Of a stretch of 50,005 bases of DNA, positions 41,700-50,005 are shown in pieces (position 1 is the first letter of the stretch; the number at the start of each line of letters is the position of its first letter). A model generated the notes under the pieces. The model was given only the letters and a program-made list of their open reading frames with translations. It made no database searches and had not been told where the DNA came from. Source of the stretch: CADBRN01 sp050944685. GTDB taxonomy: Bacteria; Bacillota; Clostridia; Lachnospirales; Lachnospiraceae. The DNA lies in contig JBMNRP010000019.1 in assembly GCA_050944685.1 (NCBI GenBank), positions 1-50,005 of the forward strand. Reading direction: 5' to 3'. The position numbers and the translations under genes are program-made.

Positions 41700-44273
41700 T
41701 TATTCTTCTCCGCTGATCGAACGAACATCAACCAGGAACGTGCTGCCGTTGTCGTAAACTGTCTCTCCCAGGGAGCGCAGAAGTTCTTCACTGAGATTCT
41801 CGTACTTCTCCCACTCACAGGAGCCGACCGCAATATAGGATATATGATACTTTTTAATCAGCGACCGGACTTCTTCCTCATCCACCGACGTATAAATCGT
41901 GTCGATGTCCGCGCGTCGCTGGTTCAGTCCGGCTATGTCCTCGCGCCACAGCCACTCATGCACGTACCATCCCTCGACGGTCGGAAGGCCGGTCATCGAA
42001 GAGATCGGACAATTATCCGAGTAGCTGTCCCCGTAGGTCTCCAGTACAACCGGATTGCCTGAGATATTTTCATTCAGCCACTTGATCAGGTCTGCGTCAT
42101 CGGGATACTTGGCCGCAAGAAAAGCGGTCGCATCCAGACTCGTGCGGTTACTGGTCTTTGAGATATTTCCGAACCAGCAGCCGACCGAGTAGGGGAAATA
42201 TCCGCAGGTGAGCGCAAACAGGCCGGCCAGCACGCCCGTCAGTATGCGGACGACACGGCGGCGGCTCTCCGTCAGAAGGAGGACGAAAATATATCCGAAC
42301 ATCAGACCGAACATCACGAAGCCCTGGTATGTCAGCTTGAACATCGTATTTGCACGGGGACTCGTCTCTTCGTAAATATCCCGCACATAGATGATTTCCG
42401 GAATCAGAATCAGTCCGATCGCGCAGATGGCAAAAAGCGCTGCGATCAGATTCGAAATATCGGGAACCGTCTTCTTTTCTCCTGAACTCTCTTTTTTCGC
42501 GCGGCAACGGTCCAGAATCCGATCCGCCAGATATACCGCTGCACCCGCGATCGGAAGGCCCCACAGCACCGCGAACTGATAAAAAGGCGTGTGGTACCGG
42601 ACCAGGGCGACCTCGGAAACCGGCGACTCAAAGGTCAGCGTAAACGGAAGCGCCGCCAGCATCCCGATAACCACCGCGGCAGCGATCCGTCCGGCGAAAA
42701 TCAGAAACTCCGATCCGTCTTTCTTTTCTCTTCGGGAGAGAATGGCCAGAATCAGAATGCTGAGAATAAATACTGTCAGATAGATCACGAAGTCCCAGAA
42801 ATTCGTCCACCGGAAAATTCCGGACAGGATGCCGAGGATCAGGACATAGGGCGAAAATATCTCGGATAATATTTTTCTCCTCCGGAAGATTTGCTCCAGC
42901 TTTTTGTCACGGGCGGAGGATTCTTCCAGGACGTCTTTTTTCAGCGTATCGTTCAGATCCGTCGAGTCAGCAGGCTTTTCCGGCTTTCCCGCACCATGGC
43001 CGGACGCAGCTTCCGCTGAGCGCTTTATTGCTTCTTCCGCTGCGGCCTTCTTCGCCGCTTCCGTCATATCTGTCATCCGTGTTCCGTCCGGGGCGAAAGC
43101 GGCGGTCCACTCTTCCTCGCCGGGCGATCCTCCCGGATCCGGGGATTCTCCCTTTCCTGATTTTACGGGAACTGCCCCGGCGAAGGAAACGGCCTTCCCG
43201 GTGATGCGTTTCTGCTCGCGGAGCATCCAGGCAGTCAGAATCCCCAGGAACAGCAGCACGAAAATCAGATTGACATAGTGGGCGTGCAGATCGCCTAAAA
43301 TCGACGAATAACTCGGAAACTCGTGAATGCACTGATCCACCTCGCTCTCCGGGTTATGACCGATATACCGCGTGGAAGACGGAAACCAGTAATCCTCATA
43401 TCCCGAGAGTTTAAACACCTTTCCGAACAGGCCGTAGAGCACGTAATGCATATTGCCGGCCAGCGAGACTCCGGCGAGAGCAATCGCACCGCCGATGACG
43501 GATCTCCCGCGCTTTTTTGTGTGAGCGAGAAGCATCTGGTACACGATGGAGAACGGAAGAACCGAGATAAAGGCCGCATTCAGAGCGCGCATGGCGTTGT
43601 ATCCGTATTCAACGGACGTTCCGGTCAGCTTCAGAAGATAGACGGCGTAATATTGTCCGCCGTAATAATAGTTAATGTTTTCCGTCGCAAACCAGATATC
43701 CCGGGCAGGCAGCGTGGTACTGCGGTTCATGGCCGCCATAAAACCGTAATCCATGTACTTTTCAGTTCCATACGCCTCCGCGCGGAAGCCGATGAGATAG
43801 ATCCACAGAAGCAGAAAACCCAGGAAGAGGATTTCCTCCAGAAGGATGGTCCGGATATGAATCCCGGATCCGCCGCTTTCCGGAAAAAGCTCCGTCTGAT
43901 TTCCGGAAATCAGGTCATTCTCTCTTTTGCGCATCCGGATGAAATAAACCACCCATGAGATCGCCGCCAGACAGATCGTGACCAGGGAGGCCGATACTGA
44001 AGTAAAGGGAAGAATTCCGGCACAGACCAGCACCCATGTGACATATCCTCCCGCAAACAGTCCGAGAGCCTTCGAGAACAGCCATCCTCTGTCATCAAAT
44101 TCCGAAAACAGGAAGGAAGCCAGCGGCATGGCACCCACCCCGAGCGCGAAGAGAATGATCCCCCAGCGGATCAGGATGGCAAAATCTGTCCCGGACAGCA
44201 GAAAAGCTCCTGACGCCAGAAGACAGATCAGGATAATGCCGTAGATAATATTGGATAATTTAATGTTTTTCAT
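41700..44273 (-). CDS. Large DUF2298/YYY-domain membrane protein
   Basis: An 857-residue polytopic membrane protein of the DUF2298 family, which resembles GT-C glycosyltransferases. The family block NINYYYGGQYYAVY (199-212), EKYMDYGFM and DLHAHY (328-333) are present, and the fold likely presents a periplasm-side active site. About 115 residues (352-468), rich in Glu, Ala, Lys and Gly, are inserted between membrane segments and look disordered. The stop of the preceding nucleotidyltransferase is 1 base from its ATG, so they are coupled. It probably transfers a sugar onto a lipid or glycopolymer (inference). Confidence 0.8.
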   Translation of the reverse strand: MKNIKLSNIIYGIILICLLASGAFLLSGTDFAILIRWGIILFALGVGAMPLASFLFSEFDDRGWLFSKALGLFAGGYVTWVLVCAGILPFTSVSASLVTICLAAISWVVYFIRMRKRENDLISGNQTELFPESGGSGIHIRTILLEEILFLGFLLLWIYLIGFRAEAYGTEKYMDYGFMAAMNRSTTLPARDIWFATENINYYYGGQYYAVYLLKLTGTSVEYGYNAMRALNAAFISVLPFSIVYQMLLAHTKKRGRSVIGGAIALAGVSLAGNMHYVLYGLFGKVFKLSGYEDYWFPSSTRYIGHNPESEVDQCIHEFPSYSSILGDLHAHYVNLIFVLLFLGILTAWMLREQKRITGKAVSFAGAVPVKSGKGESPDPGGSPGEEEWTAAFAPDGTRMTDMTEAAKKAAAEEAIKRSAEAASGHGAGKPEKPADSTDLNDTLKKDVLEESSARDKKLEQIFRRRKILSEIFSPYVLILGILSGIFRWTNFWDFVIYLTVFILSILILAILSRREKKDGSEFLIFAGRIAAAVVIGMLAALPFTLTFESPVSEVALVRYHTPFYQFAVLWGLPIAGAAVYLADRILDRCRAKKESSGEKKTVPDISNLIAALFAICAIGLILIPEIIYVRDIYEETSPRANTMFKLTYQGFVMFGLMFGYIFVLLLTESRRRVVRILTGVLAGLFALTCGYFPYSVGCWFGNISKTSNRTSLDATAFLAAKYPDDADLIKWLNENISGNPVVLETYGDSYSDNCPISSMTGLPTVEGWYVHEWLWREDIAGLNQRRADIDTIYTSVDEEEVRSLIKKYHISYIAVGSCEWEKYENLSEELLRSLGETVYDNGSTFLVDVRSISGEE

Positions 44274-44274
44274 A

Positions 44275-45192
44275 TCAGAGTCCTTGATACTCTCCTGCTT
44301 TCTTCATATCCCCGAGCGCACGGACCACGAAGGGTTTGTCCTCCCTGTAGGTGACTCCGTACCAGCGGTCCGGAGTGGGAAGAACCCTTACGTCTGCCCT
44401 TTTCTCCTTCAGAAGCTCTTCTACGACAAAGGGAAGGAAGTACTCTCCATTCAGAGGATTTTCTTTCACCGCGCGGTCCAGGAATACGGGAAATCTGGCC
44501 TGAAGCTCATCCAGCAGTCTGCCGGAAAATCCCCACATATTCATTGAGACGACGGTGTCGTACGGAAGCTCTACCCAGGTCTTTCCGTCATCTTCCGTGT
44601 AGGCGATCCGGTTTCCCTCCCGCTTTTCGATGCGGGTGCGCTCCGTGATCTCGGTGAGATAGCCGTTTTCATCCGTCCTGCATACCCCGCGGGCCACCGA
44701 TCCGTTCTCCGTCACGGTATTTCCGACGCGGTACCCGACCATCGCATAGTGATCCTTCTGATCCGGTCCGTTTGTGGTCAGGAAATCAAAAATAAGCCGG
44801 AATGCATTTTTCCCGTAAAAATCATCCGCGTTGATTACCGCAAACGGGCTGTCATGGATCGTATCGATGCAGGAAAGAACGGCATGGCCGGTTCCCCAGG
44901 GCTTCACACGCCCCTCCGGAACCGAATAGCCCTCCGGAAGATTGTCCAGCGACTGAAAGACGTAATGAACATTGGCCTTTCTGGCAATGCGGTCTCCGAT
45001 CACCTCACGGAACATTTTCTCATTTTCGCGCTTGATGATGAAGACAATATCCTCGAAGCCCGCCGAGATGGCGTCAAAAATCGAGAAATCAATGATCAGA
45101 TGGCCCTCATCGTCCACCGGGTCCATCTGCTTCAGGCCTCCGTACCGGCTTCCCATACCGGCCGCCATTATCACAAGCATCGGCTTCTTCAT
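44275..45192 (-). CDS. Sugar-phosphate nucleotidyltransferase family protein (paralogue 2)
   Basis: A 305-residue paralogue of the protein at 21904-22845. MAAGMGSRYGGLKQM, KPWGTGHAVL, VINADDFYGK and NMWGFSGRLLDELQ match block for block. The Gly-Lys-Gln variation after SRYG suggests the substrate sites differ slightly. It is translationally adjacent to DUF2298 and may make the activated precursor for that membrane protein (inference). Confidence 0.82.
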   Translation of the reverse strand: MKKPMLVIMAAGMGSRYGGLKQMDPVDDEGHLIIDFSIFDAISAGFEDIVFIIKRENEKMFREVIGDRIARKANVHYVFQSLDNLPEGYSVPEGRVKPWGTGHAVLSCIDTIHDSPFAVINADDFYGKNAFRLIFDFLTTNGPDQKDHYAMVGYRVGNTVTENGSVARGVCRTDENGYLTEITERTRIEKREGNRIAYTEDDGKTWVELPYDTVVSMNMWGFSGRLLDELQARFPVFLDRAVKENPLNGEYFLPFVVEELLKEKRADVRVLPTPDRWYGVTYREDKPFVVRALGDMKKAGEYQGL

Positions 45193-45260
45193 GGTCCTGT
45201 CCTCCTTGTCTCACCCAGAGAATCTCAAGAAAAATGGTTTCTCCGGAACATGCCGGAATA

Positions 45261-46901
45261 TCAGTTATCTTCCGCGTCGTCCTCGGAGAGATGGTAGACG
45301 TTCCGCTTTCTCGCCTCTTCATCCGCCGCCAGGTATTCATCGTAGGTGGTGATCTTGTCGATCAGCTTCCCGTCGTCCGTAAACTCCATGATACGGTTAG
45401 CCGTGGTCTGGACGAACTGATGATCATGGCAGGTAAACAAAATGACGCCGGGAAATTTGATCAGCGCGTTGTTCAGCGCGGAGATCGATTCCATATCCAG
45501 ATGATTGGTCGGTTCGTCGAGCACCAGAACATTGGCCCCGGAAATCATCATCTTTGAGAGAAGGCAGCGAACCTTTTCTCCTCCCGAGAGAACGTTCACC
45601 TTTTTTACGCCGTCCTCCCCCGAAAAAAGCATGCGGCCGAGGAATCCGCGGACGTAAGTAACATCCTTGTTTGCGGAATACTGCATCAGCCAGTCCGCAA
45701 TCGTCAGATCTGAGCTGAACTCATCGGAATAATCCTTCGGGAACCAGGCCTGCGAGGTCGTGACACCCCACTTGTAGAACCCCTCGTCCGGTTCCTCCAG
45801 ACCGCAGAGGATTTTGAAAAGACAGGAGGTCGCCGCCTCGTTTCCGCCGACGAAAGCCACTTTGTCCTCGCGGCGAAGTACAAAGGAAATATCATCCAGA
45901 AGCTTCTCTTCGCCGACCGTTTTGGAAAGATGATTCACCTCCAGAACCTCATTTCCGATCTCCCGGTCAGGGCGGAAATCGATGTAGGGATATTTGCGGC
46001 TTGAGGGCTTGATTTCCTCGAGCTCGATCTTGTCCAGCGCCTTCTTTCTCGAAGTGGCCTGCCGGGATTTGGAGGCGTTTGCCGAGAACCGGGAAATAAA
46101 CTCCTTCAGTTCTTTGATCTTCTCTTCCTTTTTCTTGTTGGCTTCCTTTTTCTGCCGGATCAGAAGCTGACTGGACTCGAACCAGAAATCGTAATTTCCC
46201 GCGTAGAGCTGAATTTTCTGGTAATCGATATCGGCGATCTGCGTGCAGACCTTATTCAGAAAGTAGCGGTCATGCGAGACGACGATCACCGTATTCTCAA
46301 AGTCAATAAGAAATTCTTCCAGCCAGCTGATCGCGTCGAGATCGAGATGGTTGGTCGGCTCGTCCAGAAGCAGAATATCCGGATTTCCGAAAAGGGCGCG
46401 TGCCAGAAGAACCTTGACTCTCTGGGGACCGGTCAGGGTGCTCATCTTCGCGTGATGGAGATCCTCTTCGATGCCGAGTCCGTTCAGAAGCGTCTCCGCA
46501 TCGGTTTCCGCGTCCCATCCGTTCATCTCGGCGAACTCCGCCTCGAGTTCGCTGGCGCGGATCCCGTCCTCATCCGAAAAATCCTCCTTTGCGTAGAGGG
46601 CATCCTTTTCTTTTCCGATGTCATACAGACGCTGATTCCCCATTATCACCGTATCGATCACCGGAAAATTATCGTATTTGAATTGATCCTGTTCCAGAAA
46701 AGAAAGTCTCTCCCCGGGCGTGATCGTCACATCTCCCGACGAAGGCTCCAGCTGTCCGGAAAGAATTTTCAGAAAGGTGGATTTGCCGGCGCCGTTTGCG
46801 CCGATGACTCCGTAACAGTTCCCCTCGGTAAACTTGATGTTTACATGCTCAAACAGAGCTTTTTTTCCGACCCGGAGGGAGACGTCATTCGCTGCAATCA
46901 T
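45261..46901 (-). CDS. ABC-F ATPase with degenerate second Walker A
   Basis: A 546-residue ribosome-associated-type ABC-F protein of the YkpA/YbiT group with two nucleotide domains. NBD1 has a normal Walker A (GANGAGKS, 34-41), a variant signature LTGPQ (156-160) and Walker B LLLDEPTNHLD. NBD2 has LSGGE (438-442) and Walker B LVLDEPTNHLD, but its Walker A reads GGNEAATS (352-359), without the Lys that binds phosphate. The interdomain linker is highly charged (251-300). It probably acts on translating ribosomes or regulates them (family inference). Confidence 0.88.
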   Translation of the reverse strand: MIAANDVSLRVGKKALFEHVNIKFTEGNCYGVIGANGAGKSTFLKILSGQLEPSSGDVTITPGERLSFLEQDQFKYDNFPVIDTVIMGNQRLYDIGKEKDALYAKEDFSDEDGIRASELEAEFAEMNGWDAETDAETLLNGLGIEEDLHHAKMSTLTGPQRVKVLLARALFGNPDILLLDEPTNHLDLDAISWLEEFLIDFENTVIVVSHDRYFLNKVCTQIADIDYQKIQLYAGNYDFWFESSQLLIRQKKEANKKKEEKIKELKEFISRFSANASKSRQATSRKKALDKIELEEIKPSSRKYPYIDFRPDREIGNEVLEVNHLSKTVGEEKLLDDISFVLRREDKVAFVGGNEAATSCLFKILCGLEEPDEGFYKWGVTTSQAWFPKDYSDEFSSDLTIADWLMQYSANKDVTYVRGFLGRMLFSGEDGVKKVNVLSGGEKVRCLLSKMMISGANVLVLDEPTNHLDMESISALNNALIKFPGVILFTCHDHQFVQTTANRIMEFTDDGKLIDKITTYDEYLAADEEARKRNVYHLSEDDAEDN

Positions 46902-46928
46902 TCGTAAGTACTCCTTAATTCTGCTTGA

Positions 46929-48992
46929 TTATCCGCTTCTGTTTTTCACATCGGCATCTTCCGAACTGACTGTGAAAAACCAGTCCAGGCGTTTTCGCTT
47001 TTCCGCCAGATTATTATACTGCAGACATTCGTATTCCCACTCCTGCTCCAGAGCCTCTTTTTCGCCGGATGCCCAGGAATGGAACGTTCCTTCCGCATCC
47101 ATATATCCGAGGTGATTGAGAGCGGGCATCGATTTCATCAGGTCCTCCAGATAATAGTTGTACGGCGCCATTTCCAGTCCGGTTTCTTCCAGCATCAGGG
47201 TACCCAGATAATTTGTGCTGGTCATCACATTTTCTTTTTCCGGAATGTCGTAATTGGCCCAGATGAAGAAAGGTGTCGCGTAATAGTTCTCCTTCTCCTC
47301 CAGCGTGGACTGGTCGTATGTCTTCCCCGACAGAAATTTCGTGAAGGACTCGGGCATGCTCGGATAATGATCTCCGAACATGACGATCAGCGTCGGCTCA
47401 TCGTAATCCTGGAAGTATGTGATCAGATATTCCAGCGCTTCATCGCTCTCGCGCTCCAGAGACAGGAAATTCTCGACCGAGGTATCCGAATAGCCGTCCA
47501 CCTTTACATCCGCCTGATAGCCGGGCGTATTATACCCGCCGTGGTTCTGCATAGTAACATCGAAAAGGAAGAACGACTTGCCCTCTTCGTTTTTCTTATT
47601 GACTTCCTCGATGATTTTTTCATAGTTGCCCCGGTCGCTGATAAAGCCCCGGATACGTTCCGTATCGTCGCCGAACGATTCTTCCGAAAGATATTCGTCA
47701 AAATTCAGCAGACGGTAAGCCGTCTCGCGGTTCCAGTTGGACCGCTTGTAGGGATGCATGGCCATCGTCTCATAGCCCTGAGCTTCCAGGGTCGTCACGA
47801 GGGAATACTGGTCGTGGGTAAAGTAGCTCACATAGGGGACCATGGCAGGAAAACGCTTGACGGAATTGCCCGTCAGGAATTCGTACTCCGTCTTTGCCGT
47901 GCCGCCTCCCTGAATGCAGACAAGCGTATAACCCTTGATCGTATTCTCCTTCATCGAGTCATAGAACGGCATAACCTCCTGATTGGTCGTGAAATCGCCG
48001 ATTTTCCGGTAATCCGCCCACGACTCGTTCATAATGACAATGATGTTCACCGGTTTGACCGCAGTGTCCTCATTCGGTGTCTCTTCCTCCGTGGCTTCTT
48101 CCGCGATTTTTTCTGTCTCCTCGACGGAATAGCCCTCCGGAGGCGTCAGTCTCATATATTTGGCGACGCAGAAGAATCCGACGGAGGTTCCGGTCTCCTG
48201 ATATGTTTTTTCCGGTGCAAAAAGGTCGGTGACGATTCCTGCCGCTCCATTCCAGTTGACGTTCAGATAGAAATAATACATGCCGACCATAAAGACGAAG
48301 ATTCCGACGCGCATGAGGATTTTCCCCAGAACGCGCTTCGCGATCTGAAAATCCGGCAGATGAAGGTAGATGACCATCACCGAGAGAACCAGAACAATCA
48401 CTGTCACGCACGCGCGGGACATCTCAAGATGATAATTGCCCGCGACGTCCATCGCGGTACCTATACTGAAAACGTCGATAAACTGGAACGGCTCGCCGCG
48501 AAGCTGGTAAACCGCATAGAAAATGACCGTCATCGTTCCGTAAAAGCTGAGCATGGCGATCAGGCTCCGCCGCCAGGAATTCAGCCAGAACAGCCAGATC
48601 ATGGACATGATGAAAATCCCGGCCAGATTCATGGCCACATAGAGCGGCTTGATCGAGAGGATATCGTCATTATTGACGAACTCCATCATCCAGAAGCAGA
48701 ACACACAGTTCGCAGCGATGAGAATGAAATGCTTCGGCCTCAGGGATCCTCGGATTTCATGGCCTTTCTCGTCTGTTTTCTTCCGGCCCCTCATCCGGAA
48801 CATCGCAAACAGAACGGAAAAAACGAGTGTGCCCGCCAGCGCGAAAAAGATCAGGGGACCCTTCCAGGATGGTTCCGGACTCTGTTTCGTAAAGAAAACC
48901 TCGCGGTACAGAATCAGGAAAATCAGGGACGCAGCGAGATAAGCGCACCAGAAGATTTTATATTTTTTAGTCATGGGTTTACTTTCAGACAA
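46929..48992 (-). CDS. LTA synthase-family sulfatase-fold membrane protein
   Basis: A 687-residue protein with about five N-terminal helices (to about 245) and an external sulfatase-fold domain. The metal and catalytic sites are MNESW (321-325, Glu323), the nucleophile region GGGTAKTEYEF (Thr365), QNHGGY and FGDHYPSMP. It should transfer glycerol-phosphate or a related group to a lipid or polymer outside the cell. The start is TTG at 48992, 7 bases after GGAGG; an ATG 18 bases later is less well spaced. It is followed by the ABC-F gene after 27 bases. Confidence 0.9.
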   Translation of the reverse strand: MSESKPMTKKYKIFWCAYLAASLIFLILYREVFFTKQSPEPSWKGPLIFFALAGTLVFSVLFAMFRMRGRKKTDEKGHEIRGSLRPKHFILIAANCVFCFWMMEFVNNDDILSIKPLYVAMNLAGIFIMSMIWLFWLNSWRRSLIAMLSFYGTMTVIFYAVYQLRGEPFQFIDVFSIGTAMDVAGNYHLEMSRACVTVIVLVLSVMVIYLHLPDFQIAKRVLGKILMRVGIFVFMVGMYYFYLNVNWNGAAGIVTDLFAPEKTYQETGTSVGFFCVAKYMRLTPPEGYSVEETEKIAEEATEEETPNEDTAVKPVNIIVIMNESWADYRKIGDFTTNQEVMPFYDSMKENTIKGYTLVCIQGGGTAKTEYEFLTGNSVKRFPAMVPYVSYFTHDQYSLVTTLEAQGYETMAMHPYKRSNWNRETAYRLLNFDEYLSEESFGDDTERIRGFISDRGNYEKIIEEVNKKNEEGKSFFLFDVTMQNHGGYNTPGYQADVKVDGYSDTSVENFLSLERESDEALEYLITYFQDYDEPTLIVMFGDHYPSMPESFTKFLSGKTYDQSTLEEKENYYATPFFIWANYDIPEKENVMTSTNYLGTLMLEETGLEMAPYNYYLEDLMKSMPALNHLGYMDAEGTFHSWASGEKEALEQEWEYECLQYNNLAEKRKRLDWFFTVSSEDADVKNRSG

Positions 48993-49016
48993 ACAACAGC
49001 CTCCGTTTTCGGGTTT

Positions 49017-50005
49017 TCAGCGCTCAATTTTGTGGATAAAGAGGCCGCTTCGCAGCTTCGGCTCAAACCAGGTGGATTTCGGTGGCATCAGAAGGCCGGC
49101 GTCCGCCACCGCAAAAAGCTCGCCGATCGACGTCGGATACATGGAAAAAGCGCAGGCGAATCCGTCGCGGCATCTGCGTTCGAGCTCTTCCAGACCCCGG
49201 ATTCCTCCGGAAAAATCGATCCGGCTGTCCTTCCTGGGATCCGTAATCCCCCAGATGGGTTCGAGCGCCTCTCTCTGCAGATATGACACATCCAGTTTCC
49301 CGACCGGATCCGCAAGGCACCGCTCCGGTCTCACTTCCAGCGCATACCATTTTCCGTCCAGAAGAAAACCAAACTGACCTTTTTCCCGCGGATGGTACGG
49401 TGACTCTTCCGCCTCATGCACGGAAAAACTTTCCGAGAGCCGTTCCAGAAGCTCTTCTTCCGTGCAGCCCGCCAGATCACGGAGAACCCGGTTGTAGTCA
49501 AATATCTTCAGCTCATCATCCGGAAAAATGACGGAGAGAAAATAATTAAATTCCTCGTTTCCCGTGTAACCCGGATGCTCCTCTCTTCTCTTCAGTGAGA
49601 CCTTTACGGCAGAAGCGGCGCGGTGATGTCCGTCCGCTATGTAGGTATGCGGCACATCTGCGAACAGCTTCGTAATTTTCCCGACCGTATCCGGATCGGA
49701 GATAACCCATGTTCTGTGACGGATCCCGTCTTCCGAGAAGAAATCATTCTCGCTTTCGTGATTCTCCCGGTAATCCCGGATGAGGTTACGGATTTCTTTT
49801 CTGGCCCGGTAGGCCAGAAAAATGGGGCCGGTCTGCGCGCTGCAGGTGTCGACGTGATGGATCCGGTCCTGCTCCTTCTCCTCGAGCGTCGTCTCGTGAC
49901 GCCGGATAATACCGCTCAGATAGTCGTCCACCGAAGAGACGCACACGAGTCCGGTCTGCACGCGGCCGTCCATGGTCAGTTCATACAGATAGTAGCACGA
50001 AGAAT
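49017..50005 (-). CDS. DUF1015 family protein, 5'-truncated by the window edge
   Basis: At least 328 residues of a DUF1015 (PF06245) protein; the frame is open to the edge and the ATG at 49973 is internal (YYLYEL precedes it). TYIADGHHRAASAV, YFLSVIFPDDEL, and the C-terminal LLMPPKSTWFEPKLRSGLFIHKI are family blocks. DUF1015 genes often sit near serA/serC in Clostridia, which would lie beyond this edge; function is not established. The stop is 24 bases before the LTA synthase-like gene, so they may share a transcript. Confidence 0.88.
   Translation of the reverse strand, partial: SSCYYLYELTMDGRVQTGLVCVSSVDDYLSGIIRRHETTLEEKEQDRIHHVDTCSAQTGPIFLAYRARKEIRNLIRDYRENHESENDFFSEDGIRHRTWVISDPDTVGKITKLFADVPHTYIADGHHRAASAVKVSLKRREEHPGYTGNEEFNYFLSVIFPDDELKIFDYNRVLRDLAGCTEEELLERLSESFSVHEAEESPYHPREKGQFGFLLDGKWYALEVRPERCLADPVGKLDVSYLQREALEPIWGITDPRKDSRIDFSGGIRGLEELERRCRDGFACAFSMYPTSIGELFAVADAGLLMPPKSTWFEPKLRSGLFIHKIER

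Overview
This window is chromosomal housekeeping DNA of a Gram-positive bacterium of the Bacillota (Firmicutes), most likely class Clostridia and Lachnospiraceae-like. The evidence is a threonyl T-box leader, an infC-rpmI-rplT operon with a leader attenuator and an AUU start, consensus sigma-A promoters (TTGACA-16/18-TATAAT), strong GGAGG ribosome-binding sites, the rho-rpmE-DUF1385-prmC-prfA gene order, LTA-synthase-type envelope genes, an archaeal-type split of the last two purine steps, and tRNA genes without encoded CCA. Base composition looks moderately GC-rich by eye; it was not computed. No insertion sequence, prophage, CRISPR array or rRNA gene was seen.

Layout. Almost everything is on the minus strand; only the first metallophosphoesterase fragment, tRNA-Leu(CAA), aroC and tRNA-Gly(CCC) are on plus. 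1-5.3 kb: phosphoesterase fragment, tRNA-Leu, a secreted DUF5648-type repeat protein, lysA, a catalytically dead-looking rhomboid-like protein, and aroC. 5.4-9.1 kb: infC-rpmI-rplT behind a leader attenuator, then thrS behind a T-box whose specifier reads as ACC. 9.1-16.8 kb: glyA, purO, a stand-alone AICAR formyltransferase, an 80-residue unknown, a DNA-deoxyinosine glycosylase, mrp, and a nuclease-XPD-type helicase fusion. 16.9-22.9 kb: a nucleotidyltransferase, glmM, a TPR lipoprotein, hflX and a Xaa-Pro peptidase. 23.1-28.0 kb: rho, rpmE, DUF1385, prmC and prfA. 28.2-28.9 kb: seven tRNA genes (Pro-Gly-Arg-His-Gln-Lys-Leu) transcribed toward rho. 29.1-36.5 kb: phosphodiesterase, rdgB, a THUMP RNA methyltransferase, murF, ddl, an L,D-transpeptidase and an RlmI-like methyltransferase. 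36.7-40.3 kb: a CPA2 antiporter, tRNA-Gly(CCC), a membrane-anchored DUF5648 paralogue and an orphan PTS-type IIC protein. 40.4-50 kb: a compact run of DUF1015 (cut by the window edge), an LTA-synthase-like sulfatase, an ABC-F protein, a second nucleotidyltransferase, a large DUF2298 membrane protein and rarA.

How the genes work together. glyA supplies one-carbon units and the two purine genes finish IMP, with a deoxyinosine-repair gene next to them and rdgB elsewhere in the window. glmM, murF, ddl and the L,D-transpeptidase build peptidoglycan. The 41.7-49.0 kb group plus the second nucleotidyltransferase beside glmM looks like an uncharacterised envelope-glycopolymer function. prfA/prmC, rpmE, rplT/rpmI/infC, thrS, rho and the tRNAs form the gene-expression core. 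Nothing here is clearly a wholly new system. The strongest leads are the DUF2298-nucleotidyltransferase-ABC-F-sulfatase cluster, an ABC-F protein whose second Walker A motif has lost its lysine, and a PTS-type gene with a terminator-like hairpin between promoter and start codon.
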